DNA of 64,000 nucleotides, taken from Beverwykella pulmonaria (lineage: Eukaryota; Ascomycota; Dothideomycetes; Pleosporales; Melanommataceae). A program made the position numbers and the translations under genes. Below are positions 43,908 through 56,285 of this stretch, in pieces; the stretch's first letter is position 1, and every line of letters begins with the position of its first letter. A model generated the notes under the pieces. It made no database searches. It worked only from the letters and a program-made list of their open reading frames with translations, and was not told the origin of the DNA. The stretch lies in NCBI GenBank assembly GCA_001599595.1, contig BCHH01000009.1:2096098-2160097 (forward strand), in the 5' to 3' direction.

Positions 43908-45795
43908 ACGTATGAATCTGGATATTTGGGAATCAAAGGAGTATTGTAGAACGCGAGAGATGGGACAAAGGGCAGAGAAGCTACGCATGACTGCCGCGCA
44001 TGCACTTTGATTCAAGTTACAACTGAAATTGTATACAATACTAGACAGCAAGAAATTGCGCAAAGTTTGAAGAAATGCTAGACGTTCGATTGGTGTCATT
44101 TTTACATGTGAAGATCACTAATTATCGCGGAGTTCTTTTCCGTCTAACCTTCAGAACCCAGGTTCCACTGCACTCGTCTGCACCCACAGCCATTGAATTG
44201 TCCAACGGGCATGGGCTTCAGCGCTGCTATCAAGTCACTGTTGGTCCGAGATATGACCTAGCCCTGCTTCGGAGGTGGGTAGAGTATGTTGCTGTTGTTG
44301 CCGACTAGAGATGGCTCCTGGAAGAGTCGCAGACTTTGGTGATGCATACGTCTGCAGTTCCAATTCCATTAGCGTCCATCATCGACGTTATGCACCAACG
44401 CAGGGGAAGTACACACAGAGAAAGTACACACAGAGAAAGTACACACAGAGGAAGGACTAACTCGACGGGCTGCGTTGCTATGTGAGCTCCACGAAACTCC
44501 CGAATGAGGGGCGGAGTGGACGGGGTCGCCTGAGCTATGTGAACGAAGGGCACACGTGCGAGGGTACTATGTCATGTTCACTGGTGAGGGTGATCAATCA
44601 AAAAATATGGTCTGGAGCCCAAACCGTAGGCAGGTCCGCAGAGTGGAAGAATCACTGCGGCTATTTGTTATTACTCAGGTGGGCTGAGAGGCGACGTGAA
44701 AGGCCTGGATGGGAGATCTACTGAAGCGTAGGGATAGGTGGCGCGGGGAGGGCGATGGTGAAGATATGAATGCTTGGTGAAATTGGGTCGATGGGTTTGG
44801 ATGTAAGTGGCAGGGAAGTAAAAGGAGAGGCTACTAGATTTAGAGTAGCAAGATATGTCACGGGAGAAGTGAAGATGTGACGAAAATTGCTGTGGTCATT
44901 CTCACGGCGGTCGCCCTTTTTCCCTTCGAAGACTGTGCTTGAAGCTGTAGTCTCGTACGCCAGCGACTAGGGGCCGTTCTTTCATGTTATGGTGAAGGTG
45001 TGAAGGCCCCTCTCGACGATGATGTCGAGACTACTAGGAAAGAACATGTGTAGTAATGCGGTCGAGGACTTGGCTTACAGCATTGTTTTTGTTTTCTACA
45101 TCTGGACTGGAGTCTGGAGTTTGGCCTTAGTCAAGCTTTTGACCCAAGTATCAAGAGTTGAAAAAGCCAAGGCGAATCAAGCTCTCTACAATAGCCCCAA
45201 ACAAGACTAGTCTCTCAATGCCAAGTTGCTAAGCCTGCGCTAAGCAGCAACCCCAGCAACTTAGCACTTTGGCCTTCCTCGTCCACACCAAAACCCCATT
45301 GTCCTTCCCAACTCAGGCCTCATCACGGCTCGCCAGTATCTGACCATGTATCCTCTATTCCCGTTATCAGCACCGCTATCAAGCCTCGTGTTGCCTGCAG
45401 CTGCTAAAGTAGCGGCACACCGGCCACCAATCCATGTCACCCCGCACTCTCCGACCTTCCTTTGAGGTCATGGTGCCTCACACTGTTCTGCAGGTCCGCC
45501 TTGATCCAATATCTGACATACCCTCGAAGAGCAAGGTTGCAGCCTGCTTCTTGCGATAAGGTACCGCAATCGTCGGTTCGCGCAACCTGCAAGAGTTGGC
45601 ATTTCCGGTAACCTGGTCCTGATGGGGGAAATTGTCGTCATACAAAGGATGCACCAGGAGCCTGGGGCCCTTGAGCTCTGAGAAAGAAAAGGCGAGAGAG
45701 CTGCTAAACTTTTCTCGTATTTTCTGAGTGTTTGATGCTCCAGTATCGAGCGATTCCTTTTGCCTAGAGTCAATTGCATTCCGTTGATCTTCAAA
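43908..45795. other. Long intergenic region, no convincing gene
   Basis: About 1.9 kb without a recognised frame. It contains a 15-bp triplet repeat (44406-44450). The open frame over that repeat reads KYTQRKYTQRKYTQR and is probably not a gene. Confidence 0.4.
44406..44450. repeat. 15-bp tandem repeat, three copies
   Basis: Three head-to-tail copies of AAGTACACACAGAGA (last slightly changed). Confidence 0.85.
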
Positions 45796-47492
45796 ATGAA
45801 TTTGAAAGCCTTGCGCCCTTTCTTGTTGGCGACGTCACTGCTGCAAGCAGCTGCCGCGAGCAGAATGTCTGAAGTCAGTCAGCGAAAGGGCTTCTCACCC
45901 CACCTGAAGAGAGCACCACAACCGCCTCAGCATAAGAGGTTCGTAAACGAAACCGACACTTATAGGTTCTATACCAATGACACCGCACGCAAGTCTCGCT
46001 CAAGCAAATACCATGCTCCTCACTTACGTGTTTCAGCCTACTTTGTTGACTCGCTCCCTGACATACCGTTCGACCTCGGCGAGTTCTACTCGGGTCTTAT
46101 CCCTATCGACATGAATAATGCCTCTCGGGCTCTATTTTTCATCTTCCAGCCAACAGTCGGAGAGCCGGTTGACGAGATCACAATATGGCTTAATGGTGGT
46201 GAGTAGCGTCCGCCTGCAATGGCAAGAGAAATGCTAATTATTTCGTAGGACCCGGTTGCAGTTCACTCGAAGGGTTCTTGCAAGAGACAGGACTCTTCCA
46301 GTGGTCGTGGGGTGAATACGCGCCGCACATCAACCCATATTCCTGGGTCAACCTTACCAATGTCCTATGGGTCGAACAACCAGTCGGCACTGGGTTCTCC
46401 ATTGGCGAGATCAAGGCAAAGAGCGAAGAGGACATTGCGAAGGACTTCGTTGACTTCTTCCTGAACTTCGAGAACATATTCGGCATCTCCAAGTTCAAGA
46501 TCATCGTTACCGGAGAAAGCTATGCAGGTCGCTATGTGCCCTATATCTCAGCCGAGATGATTGATCGCTGTGACGAAGACAAGCTCAACGTTACGGGTGC
46601 CTTGATGTACGACCCATGCATTGGAGAATATGTTTGGGAGCAGCAGCAAGCGGTTGCCGTTCCCTTCATTCAAGAACACAATAGTGTGATGGGATTTAAC
46701 AAGACTTTTATGGACAAGATTGCCGCACTCGACGAGTCTTGCGGTTATGCCGCATTCCGAGAGCAATACTATTCCTTCCCGCCCTCAGGTGTACAGCCAC
46801 ATTTGTATTTTAACTCGACTAGCGATGCTGATTGCGATCTCTGGGGTATGGGCTACATCGAAGCGTACCATCCAAACCCATGTTTCAATGTCTATGAGAT
46901 CGGCCTGCAGTGCCCTCTTCTCTCTGACCCGCTGGGTTACCCCACCGATCTGCAATACTCGTACCCAGGACTGCCAATATACTTCAATAGAACTGACGTC
47001 AAAGCTGCTCTCCACGCGCCTATGGACGTTGAGTGGCTTGAGTGTGCCCCTCAGCACGTCTTTGTTGGTGAAGGCGGCCCCCAGGACGAGGGTGATCTTT
47101 CCGCCGACCCCATCCAATCTGTCCTCCCAAAGGTAATCGAAAAGACGAACCGTGTTCTAGTCTCCAACGGCAATCTTGATTACGAGATCATCACAAACGG
47201 CACTCTTCTCGCGATCCAGAACATGACCTGGAACGGTGCCTTTGGATTTCAGACAGCTCCAAACACCCCAATCGTCATTACCCTTCCAGATCTAATGTAT
47301 CAAGACGTTTTTATCGCTTCGGGTTTCGATAATGGGACAGATAATCCTCAGGGCGTCATGGGTATCCAGCATTACGAGAGAGGCTTGATGTGGGCGGAGA
47401 CATACTTGAGCGGACACATGCAGCCTCAGTTTCAGGGAAGATCGGCCTACCTGCACTTGCAGTGGGTGCTTGGTAGAATCGACACTTTGTAA
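45796..47492 (+). CDS. Serine carboxypeptidase, S10 family, secreted or vacuolar
   Basis: Two exons, 45796-46198 and 46249-47492, give 548 residues. The signal peptide is [20 protein letters not shown]. Splicing rebuilds the oxyanion-hole motif [12 protein letters not shown]. The catalytic triad is visible: Ser in [13 protein letters not shown], Asp in [10 protein letters not shown] and His in [23 protein letters not shown] is the second S10 hallmark. About ten N-glycosylation sequons and many cysteines fit a secreted or vacuolar acid protease that removes C-terminal residues. A region with basic pairs ([12 protein letters not shown]) near residues 38-49 may be a propeptide cleavage zone. The start follows TTCAAAATG, and the longer upstream frame adds only 12 residues before the signal peptide. 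Confidence 0.94.
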
Positions 47493-48490
47493 ATACTGGT
47501 CGATAAGTCGAAGAGAAGGTCAATAAGAAACATAATCATAACTGTTAATAACAGCTTCCCAGTTTCTTTCATTCACACGACACGCAATCGAATATTGCAC
47601 ATCGAACTTGCGAGATTCAGATACAGAGTCCGTTCATAGACTGACGTTGCGACACTACCAAACACGAGTAGTTCAGATAAACGTATCCGCCCACTAAACA
47701 AGCAGCCACTGATTGATGCAGAAATAGCCAAGGATATCTAGAGGCAGCCACTTCACATCCAAAAATGGTCGTTCTACCATGCAAAGGCCACAGACAAAGC
47801 CAGCTTCGTATGGGGGGCGAGATAGAACGAAGCGCTGTGGATAGTCTGGTACATATGGTAAGCAAATGTCCCGACAAGTGTTAGTGTACCTAATATCTTA
47901 AGATTCTCAACATTCTCGACCATCTTGGCAGCTGCAACTCAGCGTTTAGGTAGGCTGGTAAAAACCACGCATTTTGTAGCTCCAGACCGCTTGTAGCAGA
48001 TTGAATTACAGGGCGTGCTGGTTGCAAACGTGTCGAAGATCACTTGATTCAGAAGATATAAGATATTAGTTTTAGAAGTTGACAATATCTTACACTCTAC
48101 GACCTCTAAGTAAGTGAACTAACGGAATTGTCTCTAAAGCACCTATGTTTATATCCAACGAAGTCGAAATCCCATGCCAATCACTCTGCCAATTCATTAG
48201 AACCACTCTGGCATGTCAATATTTGAAGGGGCCCGGGCGAAAGCGGCGGCATTGGTAACGATTGACCGGAAGAGTTTCTGCAAAAATTCAGTGAGAGTGA
48301 AAAGAGAGTATAGCTTAGAGTCTTGATACAATGCAAGAGAAGATATGTGTATAGCCTTAGGCTTTGATGCCCTCGATAGTCTCTATGGTTTCTGTGGAAC
48401 GCAAGAGCAAATGCCTGGGGAAACTGGTAAGTCCCTTTGACTGAGGTCTCTTTGTTCGAATACAACTCGTCCACATTGAGCTATCGAATG
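47493..48490. other. Intergenic, no gene seen
   Basis: About 1 kb. The minus-strand frame at 48181-48474 (containing ELYSNKETSVKGTYQFPQ) may be the remains of a last exon of the pseudogene that follows, since a plausible intron (GTGAGG...GATAG) joins them. Confidence 0.35.
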
Positions 48491-49928
48491 TTAGTATGCA
48501 CGCATGTCTGTGATCCACCTCACCCGCATTACGAATGTTTGCGCTGACCACCAAGCTTCTATCGGCATCACACTATGAAAACCAGCCTGTTCTGTACCGT
48601 ACCACACAGATGAAAAAAAAGTCCGCACCGCAAAAAATGCCTTGATGAACCTCGACACCAGACAATACCTCATGTGAACAAGATTGTCGACAACTAGGCC
48701 GATGAGCTGCCTCACGAGGGCTATATATATGGCCTGGTATGTGAACGTCTGATTTTCAACAGCATCGGCGCCGGAGATGGCGGTCTTCCATTTGAGAGGC
48801 TCTAAAGTCTCCACCTTGGACTTCGTAAGCTGGACACCGTTCTCAAACTCGAAGTCAACCTGAAAGGATGCGTTATATAAGGAGCATATATCCATGCTCC
48901 AGTAGGTAGTCATCCAGAGCTCCGGGGCGGAAGGTATCATTATGTCCCTTAGAGTTTACTCCATAATCTCCATTATCAATCGCACCGCTGGGAAGCTTCG
49001 TCCAGTCCAGTGCCATTTTTGTTCCATTCGCAAATTTCGATGGTATGAAGCCCCAGTAGCTGAAGAGTTTGGTAGACAGGTATCTCCCGAACGGTTGGGT
49101 ATTGTCAACAAATTCGCGAAACTCGTCGAACCTATCAGATCCGTTGACACAGCGCATGACGGCCCGTACATCTGGAGAGAGTAGCTCTCGTTGACATTGA
49201 GCGGGATCATGGCCTGGATCTGGCCTGAAGAAGCCGTGGTGACAGTCTGTATATCCGTTTGGGGACTCGCGTACCGGAAGATGAGGGCAGAGGTGAGATT
49301 TTCTGGATTTAGTGCCCGGGGACAAGAATCAATAAGGTCATTGGGGCACGGCGTGCTGCCAGCGAACTTGTCGACATTGTTTAAATCCAAGATCGGTACG
49401 GTCGAGCTGACAGTGCCCACAGTGACAACCGAGACGACGCTCAGGGTGGACGGTGTGACGATTACGAATATGGGGATGTACCAAGCGACCAGACCAAGCA
49501 TTGTTCCAGCCTTGGCATTCCGCACGTTCCTCTATAAGAACTTGGTGAAGTCGGTCGGCGACATGATGATGCCATCGATCGTCTTGAGGTGCAGTGTCTT
49601 GAGACATGGTCATCCAGACGAGCTGCGCGTGCGCGATGACGACCGCAAAAGTCCAGCTCGTCTTCGCAACGAACGCCAGTCCGGTGCCAATCCAGATGTT
49701 CCATTCTTGGGAGATGGAGAACCCATCATCGACAACGTCTCCGACAAGAGAGCGGTAGTAGAAGAAATGCGCCAGTGATCCTGCAAGGCCCAAGATTATA
49801 AGCACCGCCATCTGAACCGTGGCCGTCCCCAGCCGCGACAATCCAGTGGACTCGGTTTCACAAACCTCAATGGGTGTGTTGTGCTGTCTGTAGACTTCGC
49901 CTGAGCCAGAGACCTGGGAGTACTGCAT
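48491..49928 (-). pseudogene. Broken paralogue of the 16.4-kb multi-span membrane protein
   Basis: The minus strand begins at 49928 with a soluble part and the family's first spans: VQMAVLIILGLAGSLAHFFY, then YRSLVGDVVDD, then EWNIWIGTGLAFVAKTSWTF and HAQLVWMTMS. At about 49590 the frame shifts to LKTIDGIIMSPTDFTKFL, followed by an in-frame TAG at 49532-49534 and the span MLGLVAWYIPIFVIVTPSTL. Further shifts fall near 49163 (to VMRCVNGSDRFDEFREFVDN) and 48946 (to PSAPELWMTTYWSMDICSLY). Together they make a nearly complete extracellular domain, but no set of introns can repair four lesions. The architecture matches the intact gene at 16435, supporting a shared family. Confidence 0.7.
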
Positions 49929-50918
49929 CGCGTCGGGTCTGAAGGTATGTACAATCCAGAATCAGGCAAATGCTGTCGTGTGGGGAAGAATGTTTAATGG
50001 GCCTGAAGACGAGGATTTGGCGTGACGTGCATTGGGGGCCATTGGTCTGAGCCACTATTGGCGAGATGAAACAGGCATCCGTTGCGACTTGATGTTAGAG
50101 AAGTATGAAAGATATTTTGTTGGGGGGCGAAAGATGAGAAAATCCATCTCAGAGCGCACGTCGATATGTTGGTGAGACAACGCTATTGGAAGGGAAGAGT
50201 CGCATCAGCAATTTGCTATCAACTCTCACCACCTTCGCAACAACGTAATTCATGAACGCATTAGAATACTATTAATATACCTGATATCTACACTTAAGCC
50301 GTGTCTATAGTATCTATCGGAGCGCGCGGTCACGTAATATGGACGAGATAAATCAGGGACTGAGTTGATTTAGAAGCTATGGAAATCGACGAGCATATAT
50401 ATCATGCCATGACTAATCGAGACATGTGACTAAGCGTACAGTACACGTGATATCCAAGATCATATGGTGCACGTGATATTCACGTGATATACCGTGATAG
50501 TATCCTTCTTGCACGTGCGTGAGTTGTGCCGAGGCTCTCTGCAGCGGCTACAGTCCGTTGACCACGTCAGATCAGCTTTTGCACGTCTACCTTCTCATAC
50601 TCAATGCTAAGATCTGATGATGCTAACCAATATTCAGATACGTTTCCAGCATGCTCTCGACGTTAAGTAGGATGTAAGGAATTGATTGATTGCCAGCTAA
50701 TGAGTGACAGCGAGTGTATATACTCGATGAAAGCTTACATAACGTAACGCTGAAGTAGTACTGATACGATACTTGATAAGCTAATTGTGTTTGCTGATAA
50801 AAAAAACGTTCTTAACGCGATAACCCTCTAGATAGACGCCATAGAAAGATAGATCCAAAACACTAAGGTACCAATTTTTCCAATACTTTCTCTCGCAACA
50901 TTTGTGTCCCAGATATCC
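49929..50918. other. Intergenic with CACGTGAT motifs
   Basis: No gene seen. Between about 50441 and 50500 the motif CACGTGATAT occurs repeatedly (ACACGTGATATCC, GCACGTGATATTCACGTGATAT). The same motif marks the LTRs elsewhere in this window, so this may be a worn LTR remnant. Confidence 0.4.
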
Positions 50919-52664
50919 TCAACCTTGCGCAAACTTCGATCTCGCCCTCAGCTTGGCCCCGAAGATGTAAATAGCTATCATGCCAAAGATTCCTGCAATA
51001 CTGATACCAGCAAGTACCGAAACTCCCTCCGCGACGCCGACATTTAGGAATAGTGGTCTTGCATACATGATGCTCCCACACGCCATCGCTGAGCGAGTCA
51101 AATCATTCCCGGCAAACAATGAGGCGGCGTATTTTGGGTACGAAAGAGGCAGCCAGACAAAGATACTTTGCAGGATAAGGAAAGTGCCCACAACGAAGAT
51201 GACGACACCAACGAGTGGAACAATGAAATGAACCTCGGGTCGAGCTGTCCAGCCGAATATAAATAGCCCTGTTGGTATCAAGAAAGAACCAAATATGGCT
51301 GGAACGAGCCTGTGCTCTTGGTGGCGGAGCCCGTTCGCGAGATTGTCTGGAATCATGTACCAGTATAGATAAGAGAAGTAAATTGTAATGCCAATGGTAG
51401 CGCCAACCTGACAAGCTAAAAATGCAAGGCCTGTCTCACCAAGATTAAAGCCGTAGTATACCGGAAAAACGAGCGGGAATACCTCGAAGAAGGTGTAATA
51501 GATGCCGTAGAAGAGTGCTGTATATGCGTTGACGAAAAATATTGCTGGATCTTTCAGCGTGATTTCAATCGGCTTAATCAAGGCATCAACCAGTATCGCT
51601 GAAGCAGTAATGTGGCGTTGATCGATTTCACTCTGGGACTGTAGGTTCGCATTTCCCGTGAGTCTGCGTAGTCGCTGCGCGCGTCGCAGGAGGATATTCG
51701 GCGTGGATGTTTCGGGCATCAGCAGTAGAAGCAGGACAAGTAATGGTGCGGCCATCCACACAATCTCCCACAGAGACCAGCGCCAGTTTTTGGCAGATAC
51801 AGCAAAGCCAGCCATTAGTGGACCCAGCGCAGGGCCTCCCCAGGCAGAGAACACCCACCAAGAAAGCTGGTAAGGGACGTATATGAGGGAGTACATGTCT
51901 GAGAACGTTGCACCTCCGTTGGCGAGAGCTGGACTTCCGAAAAATCCTTGGAGGAATCTGAGGACGAGCAAGCTGCCAAAGCTCTCGGAAAGTGCTGTCG
52001 GAAACGATAGTGCGAAGAAGATCACAAAAGTGAGGATATAGACTGGGTTTCGACCAATTATTGGGATCTCACTGAGTGGTGCCCATAGGAGAGGTCCAAC
52101 ACCGTATGCAAGAACGTAGAGCGAGAGAGGTAGAGATGCGGAGGTGTGGTTCACGCCAAATTTTTCCATAACCCCTTGTTCACTTGGTGCGTAAATCGAA
52201 GACGCAGTGTATACGACCCAAGTGTATGCACACATGAGGAATACAATAGACGCCCGCTTCCCCCCTGACCAATTGAGAGGGTTTGCAGGGTCATCGGTCG
52301 TGTACCAGTCGACAAGAATGATTCCGTCAGATGTCTTTTGTGGTGTGATAGGAACGGTCTTTGTTCGTTGTAATGCGAGCTGCTGCTCGACTTCGAAGCG
52401 CTCGGAGGTGTACGCCTGGGAATAGTGCCGACTTTTTGTGCGTGTCATTAGGAGACTTTCGGGGCGGCTTTCGGCGTTCGACTCTTCATTCAACGAGTCA
52501 TCAGTGGTTGGAAATTGTGGTCGTGTCTTCTCGGAATCGTGATTGGCTTCATACTGAGGAGGAAGCTGGAAGTCCGATCGCTCTTCGGGGTACTGGAATA
52601 GTTTGTTTCCTGATAAGAAACGGATAACTTGGCCAAGAGGTGCTTCTCGAACGAGGTCGTACAT
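50919..52664 (-). CDS. MFS multidrug/H+ antiporter-type transporter (DHA1-like)
   Basis: Intronless, 581 residues. A cytosolic N-terminus of about 140 residues ends in the family motif DPANPLNWSGGKRASIVFLM. Twelve hydrophobic spans follow, with LYVLAYGVGPLLWAPLSEIP (motif A-like region), ESFGSLLVLRFLQGFFGSPA, then GGPALGPLMAGFAVSAKNWR and, in the second half, YGIYYTFFEVFPLVFPVYYG and WLPLSYPKYAASLFAGNDLT. This is the fungal drug:proton antiporter-1 type that exports toxic compounds or secondary metabolites across the plasma membrane. The frame is intact. It is followed on the other side by a carbonic anhydrase and a Zn2Cys6 regulator, a typical setting for co-regulated exporter genes, though the link is inference. 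Confidence 0.93.
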   Translation of the reverse strand: MYDLVREAPLGQVIRFLSGNKLFQYPEERSDFQLPPQYEANHDSEKTRPQFPTTDDSLNEESNAESRPESLLMTRTKSRHYSQAYTSERFEVEQQLALQRTKTVPITPQKTSDGIILVDWYTTDDPANPLNWSGGKRASIVFLMCAYTWVVYTASSIYAPSEQGVMEKFGVNHTSASLPLSLYVLAYGVGPLLWAPLSEIPIIGRNPVYILTFVIFFALSFPTALSESFGSLLVLRFLQGFFGSPALANGGATFSDMYSLIYVPYQLSWWVFSAWGGPALGPLMAGFAVSAKNWRWSLWEIVWMAAPLLVLLLLLMPETSTPNILLRRAQRLRRLTGNANLQSQSEIDQRHITASAILVDALIKPIEITLKDPAIFFVNAYTALFYGIYYTFFEVFPLVFPVYYGFNLGETGLAFLACQVGATIGITIYFSYLYWYMIPDNLANGLRHQEHRLVPAIFGSFLIPTGLFIFGWTARPEVHFIVPLVGVVIFVVGTFLILQSIFVWLPLSYPKYAASLFAGNDLTRSAMACGSIMYARPLFLNVGVAEGVSVLAGISIAGIFGMIAIYIFGAKLRARSKFAQG

Positions 52665-53556
52665 CGCAGTTGTGGCGCTTTACTTGAGTGAGGGGATAGA
52701 AAAGTGCTGAATGGTAGGCAAAGTAATGAACACGATGTTGCAGTCGCGTCGCTTCACTTGAGGGAGAGGATAGAGAAGTAGCAAATGGTAGTCAAAATAT
52801 TGAACACAATGGGAGTATTGTTTCTAGATACAACATGTAACAGATACTCTCGTCGTCTACTTATACAAAATATGCCTACCTCTCCGCACAAAGATTTCAT
52901 GCTGCATTGGGTGCCTATCGGCATCAAGGTATGGGTTCGTACTGCGATGCATTGAACAAGCCTCGGCGCTGTCACACTAACCATCGAAATATGCTTGTTG
53001 AGACCACATAGAAGACGAAGGATTGATGACAGAGCATAGTTTAGATGCGCCTTAATGATCTAAGTCAGGGACGAGGGGACGAGGGCAATAGTCCGCTCTC
53101 ACCCGCACGCTAGTCCGCACGCTAGTCCTCACGCTAGTCCTTACGCTAGTCCGCAGATTACTCTGCACTTCAGTTCGTCCACAGATACGATGCCGACGTA
53201 TCGGGGGTTTGAACACCGTTTATTGGACAGGCCGTCTCTTCAAAGACTACGGCAGAACTTGAGGATGAATTGTCAACTTTCGGCATGCTTCCTAATTGAA
53301 CAACGTCACATAATGAATTAAGTGCGTTGACATCTCGAGTTGTTACTATTAGCCGTCACCGGCGTGCTTCATAATCAATCAAATACTCATGATAGCTTTC
53401 AGTCGAAAACTCGGCATGCGCTATCATCTATATTATACCACCAGTCTGCTTCTCCAGTGCGGTCGTCCACATCTTCACATTATACTCCATCGTCAACATT
53501 TGATCAACTCTACTCCCCGATTCTCCACATACCGATATCTCAAGCAAGAAAGCAGA
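52665..53556. other. Divergent promoter region with minisatellite
   Basis: Between the MFS gene (minus) and the carbonic anhydrase gene (plus). Contains a 12-bp repeat (53105-53152). No gene seen. Confidence 0.45.
53105..53152. repeat. 12-bp minisatellite, four copies
   Basis: Four adjacent copies of GCACGCTAGTCC with first-base variation (GC, GC, TC, TT). Confidence 0.9.
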
Positions 53557-54300
53557 ATGGTTACAGGACCACTTGCAGAGATGCTTGCGCGCAACAGGTA
53601 TGTCTGCATTTTCGAAGAAGAGAAACGCGACGGCTGACACATGGGCAGTAAATTTGCGCAAACATATCAATCTCCACCGGGTTTGCCGCAGATGGTCTCA
53701 GCCATGAGAGCATCTAAGGCTGGAGTAGTAGTTTTATCCTGCTCTGATCCTCGCTTGAATCCATATCAAATTTTAGGCATTGATCCCACTTTAAGTAAGT
53801 GCACAAGTTCGCAGTGAGTATTCGAGGCCGTCAACTGAAATCCGGAAGAGGCAACCATGGTCCGTAACGCTGGAGGGCGAGCTTTCGACGCTATTCGCAC
53901 TTTGGCAGTGCTCCAAACTATTGGACAGCCTGGAACCATTGCTGTTATGCATCATACAGGTAAGTGCTATCGAGATCAGCAAATGGTTGGTCTAATTTGC
54001 GCTAGACTGCGGCCTCACACACTATCATGATGAAGATGTCAAAAATTCGTTGCTTGAAATTGCGCCCGAGGAAAAAGATTTGATCCAAGCCTCCAGGTTT
54101 GGAGAGATTAAGACTTCGTAAGTGTCGCTCGATGTTTTTAGGAATCCATCCTGCTGACGAATCATTCTAGCATTGAGGACAGCGTCAGAGAGGATGTGGC
54201 GATTTTGAAAGCTTCTCCTCTCATCAAAAAAGGAACCCAAATTGTAGGACTAAAGTATGACATCTTCACAGGCGAATTGTCGATCGTAGGTGACACATAA
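53557..54300 (+). CDS. Small beta-carbonic anhydrase
   Basis: Five short exons (53557-53597, 53649-53794, 53849-53959, 54006-54117, 54171-54300) join in phase to 179 residues. All introns (46-54 nt) have GTATGT or GTAAGT donors. The zinc-site motifs are complete: VVVLSCSDPRLNP (Cys plus the Asp-Arg pair), KATMVRNAGGRAFDAIRTL rebuilt across intron 2, and AVMHHTDCGLTHY (His and Cys ligands) rebuilt across intron 3. The C-terminus reads QIVGLKYDIFTGELSIV. The length fits the short beta-carbonic-anhydrase-like proteins of filamentous fungi, which interconvert CO2 and bicarbonate; catalysis in this clade is not always shown. It is flanked by the MFS gene and the Zn2Cys6 gene. Only fragments are visible as open frames. 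Confidence 0.88.
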
Positions 54301-54545
54301 AGCGGTTTCACGTTATCGAAGCATGACAACCGATAAGGGATGAAGGTTCAGAACATAGATATAATCTTAAAATCGTTATCTCACCATCCATATCCATGTA
54401 TTTCGTTGGAGGGGAAACGTGCAATAATTTTGAGCTCTGTTTAGCGAGCGTTCGTTGCACGGAGGGGCTGTCAGATTTCCGTCTTTCATTCCACCGTGTC
54501 ACCTCACAAACCTTCATTGTGGCTCATTCAACACAACAACAAACC

Positions 54546-56285
54546 ATGAACTCGTGCAAGGCTTGCCAGCAAGGGAAAAGAAAGTGCGATAGGGTCCACC
54601 CTCAGTGTTCATCTTGCGCTCGGTAAGCTTCATGTTCTGCAGCTGGTTTATCTCGTCCGCATTTGCGACGTCTCACATGTCTTAGGACTGGACGGTTGTG
54701 CATCTACGATGAAAACGCTGGCTCCGCCACGCTAAATATGGCAGACTCTAAATCGATCGGCCAGCATGGCTTTTACAACTTTGCTACACAACCGACTCTT
54801 GGCCCATCGCATGTATTCTCCACGCATCTCCCTGGCCCGTTGACGCTTTTTGACCCGTTTCAAAATGACACACTCCGGAGATCTCTCATAGATGCCGCAG
54901 TCGCTACCGAAGTCGCCAAGCATATTGGTTCACTTGACAGGGTCCGCGAAATGTCAACTTTATATTTCAAAGCGATTCACAAGAGGTTGCCAACAATCTC
55001 TCCCCAAAGGTTCCAAGCCCGCTTATCAAGCTATGGTATATCTTCCCCAGCAAGCTTCACGACTGTATGTCTGTGCATGCAACTCATGCAGCAATCACCT
55101 ATCACGAACGCGGATAGTATGCAATCAAATTTGTATCTGACCGCGAAGAGTATTGTCAGTTTAATGGAGGGTGCAGGGTATAATGACCTAGACGCAATTC
55201 AGTGCAGAGTTATGATAGCGTTTTATGAGTTAGGCCACAGCATTCACCCGGCGGCTTCGATCTCAATCGCGAGTTGCGCAAGGTTGGCGCGTGCGGTTGG
55301 CTTGGACAAGGGGGTCGAATGCGAAGTACAGGCCGACATGAAGATTGTGCTTGAAGAACAGAGGAGGATTTGGTGGGCTGTTGTGAATCTAGATCGGTAA
55401 GATACGCCTTTCGCTTATGGCAGACACTGGATTTCTCCCATCCTGATTGTGCAGCTATATCAACCTCTGCAGCGGTGATTCACTTTTCTCTACTAGGGAC
55501 CTCACCAGTTCCTCTCTAATCCCTATCGATGATGATTTGTGGTTTCAAAATGTGCGTACTATCTTGCACGCAATGGACGGCCACAATACAAAATCTGCTA
55601 AGTAGCCCCTAGATACCCTCTACAGAAGAGCCACATCGACTTTCGACACCCTCTTCAGCAACCGTCGGTGTTTTCGCTCGCGAGTGTCAAGTCACCCATC
55701 TCACGGGAATGGTTATCCGACACGTATACGAGCCGACGGTTGACGTTGACTTTCAATTAGAAGAAGCATTGCAGCTAGAGAGGACCCTTATGGCGTTCAT
55801 GCCACTCTTGCTTGAAGAGGGTGTCATGTTTGGCAAGTATTGTGTCGCTTTAGGAATATGTAGCAGGTTCGTGGCCCTTTTACTATCAAGCTCTTTTCCG
55901 GGTTTTCCATCATTACTGATGCAAGATTATTATCTATTGCAGTGCGCTATATATCTTGAATGACGCATTAGTAAGGCGAGGCCAGAGAGACGAGACCGAG
56001 GCTACTCAGAAGCTTGAAGAACTCTCGACTCAGATTGCTGGCTTCACACTTCGGCTCTTTGGAGAGGTCGAGCAGATTGATTATTCTCAACTTTCACCTT
56101 ATGTACCGCAATGTGTATACCAGTCCGCTGTTATACAGATGAGACTGTGGCGAGACCGTCGTGATGAGGTGAGTAAGGAGAGGGCAACGTGGCTCAAAAC
56201 ATTCCTGGAACTATTTGATCGAAGGTGGAGGGCTGCAGGTACGGCCTACACGTTACGAATTATTGGAAAACGAATTGCTGATTGA
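54546..56285 (+). CDS. Zn2Cys6 transcription factor
   Basis: Five exons (54546-54622, 54686-55396, 55455-55554, 55613-55866, 55943-56285) join in phase to 494 residues. The binuclear zinc cluster CKACQQGKRKCDRVHPQC, then SSCARTGRLC, is completed across intron 1 (spacing C-2-C-6-C-6-C-2-C-6-C). A regulatory middle homology region follows: LPTISPQRFQARLSSYGIS, AKSIVSLMEGAGYNDLDAIQ, EEQRRIWWAVVNLDRYINLC and SLIPIDDDLWFQN. These are typical of the fungal-specific transcription factor domain. It is nuclear and probably controls nearby genes. It starts 245 bp after the carbonic anhydrase stop on the same strand, suggesting but not proving that it regulates that gene and the MFS exporter. Confidence 0.9.
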
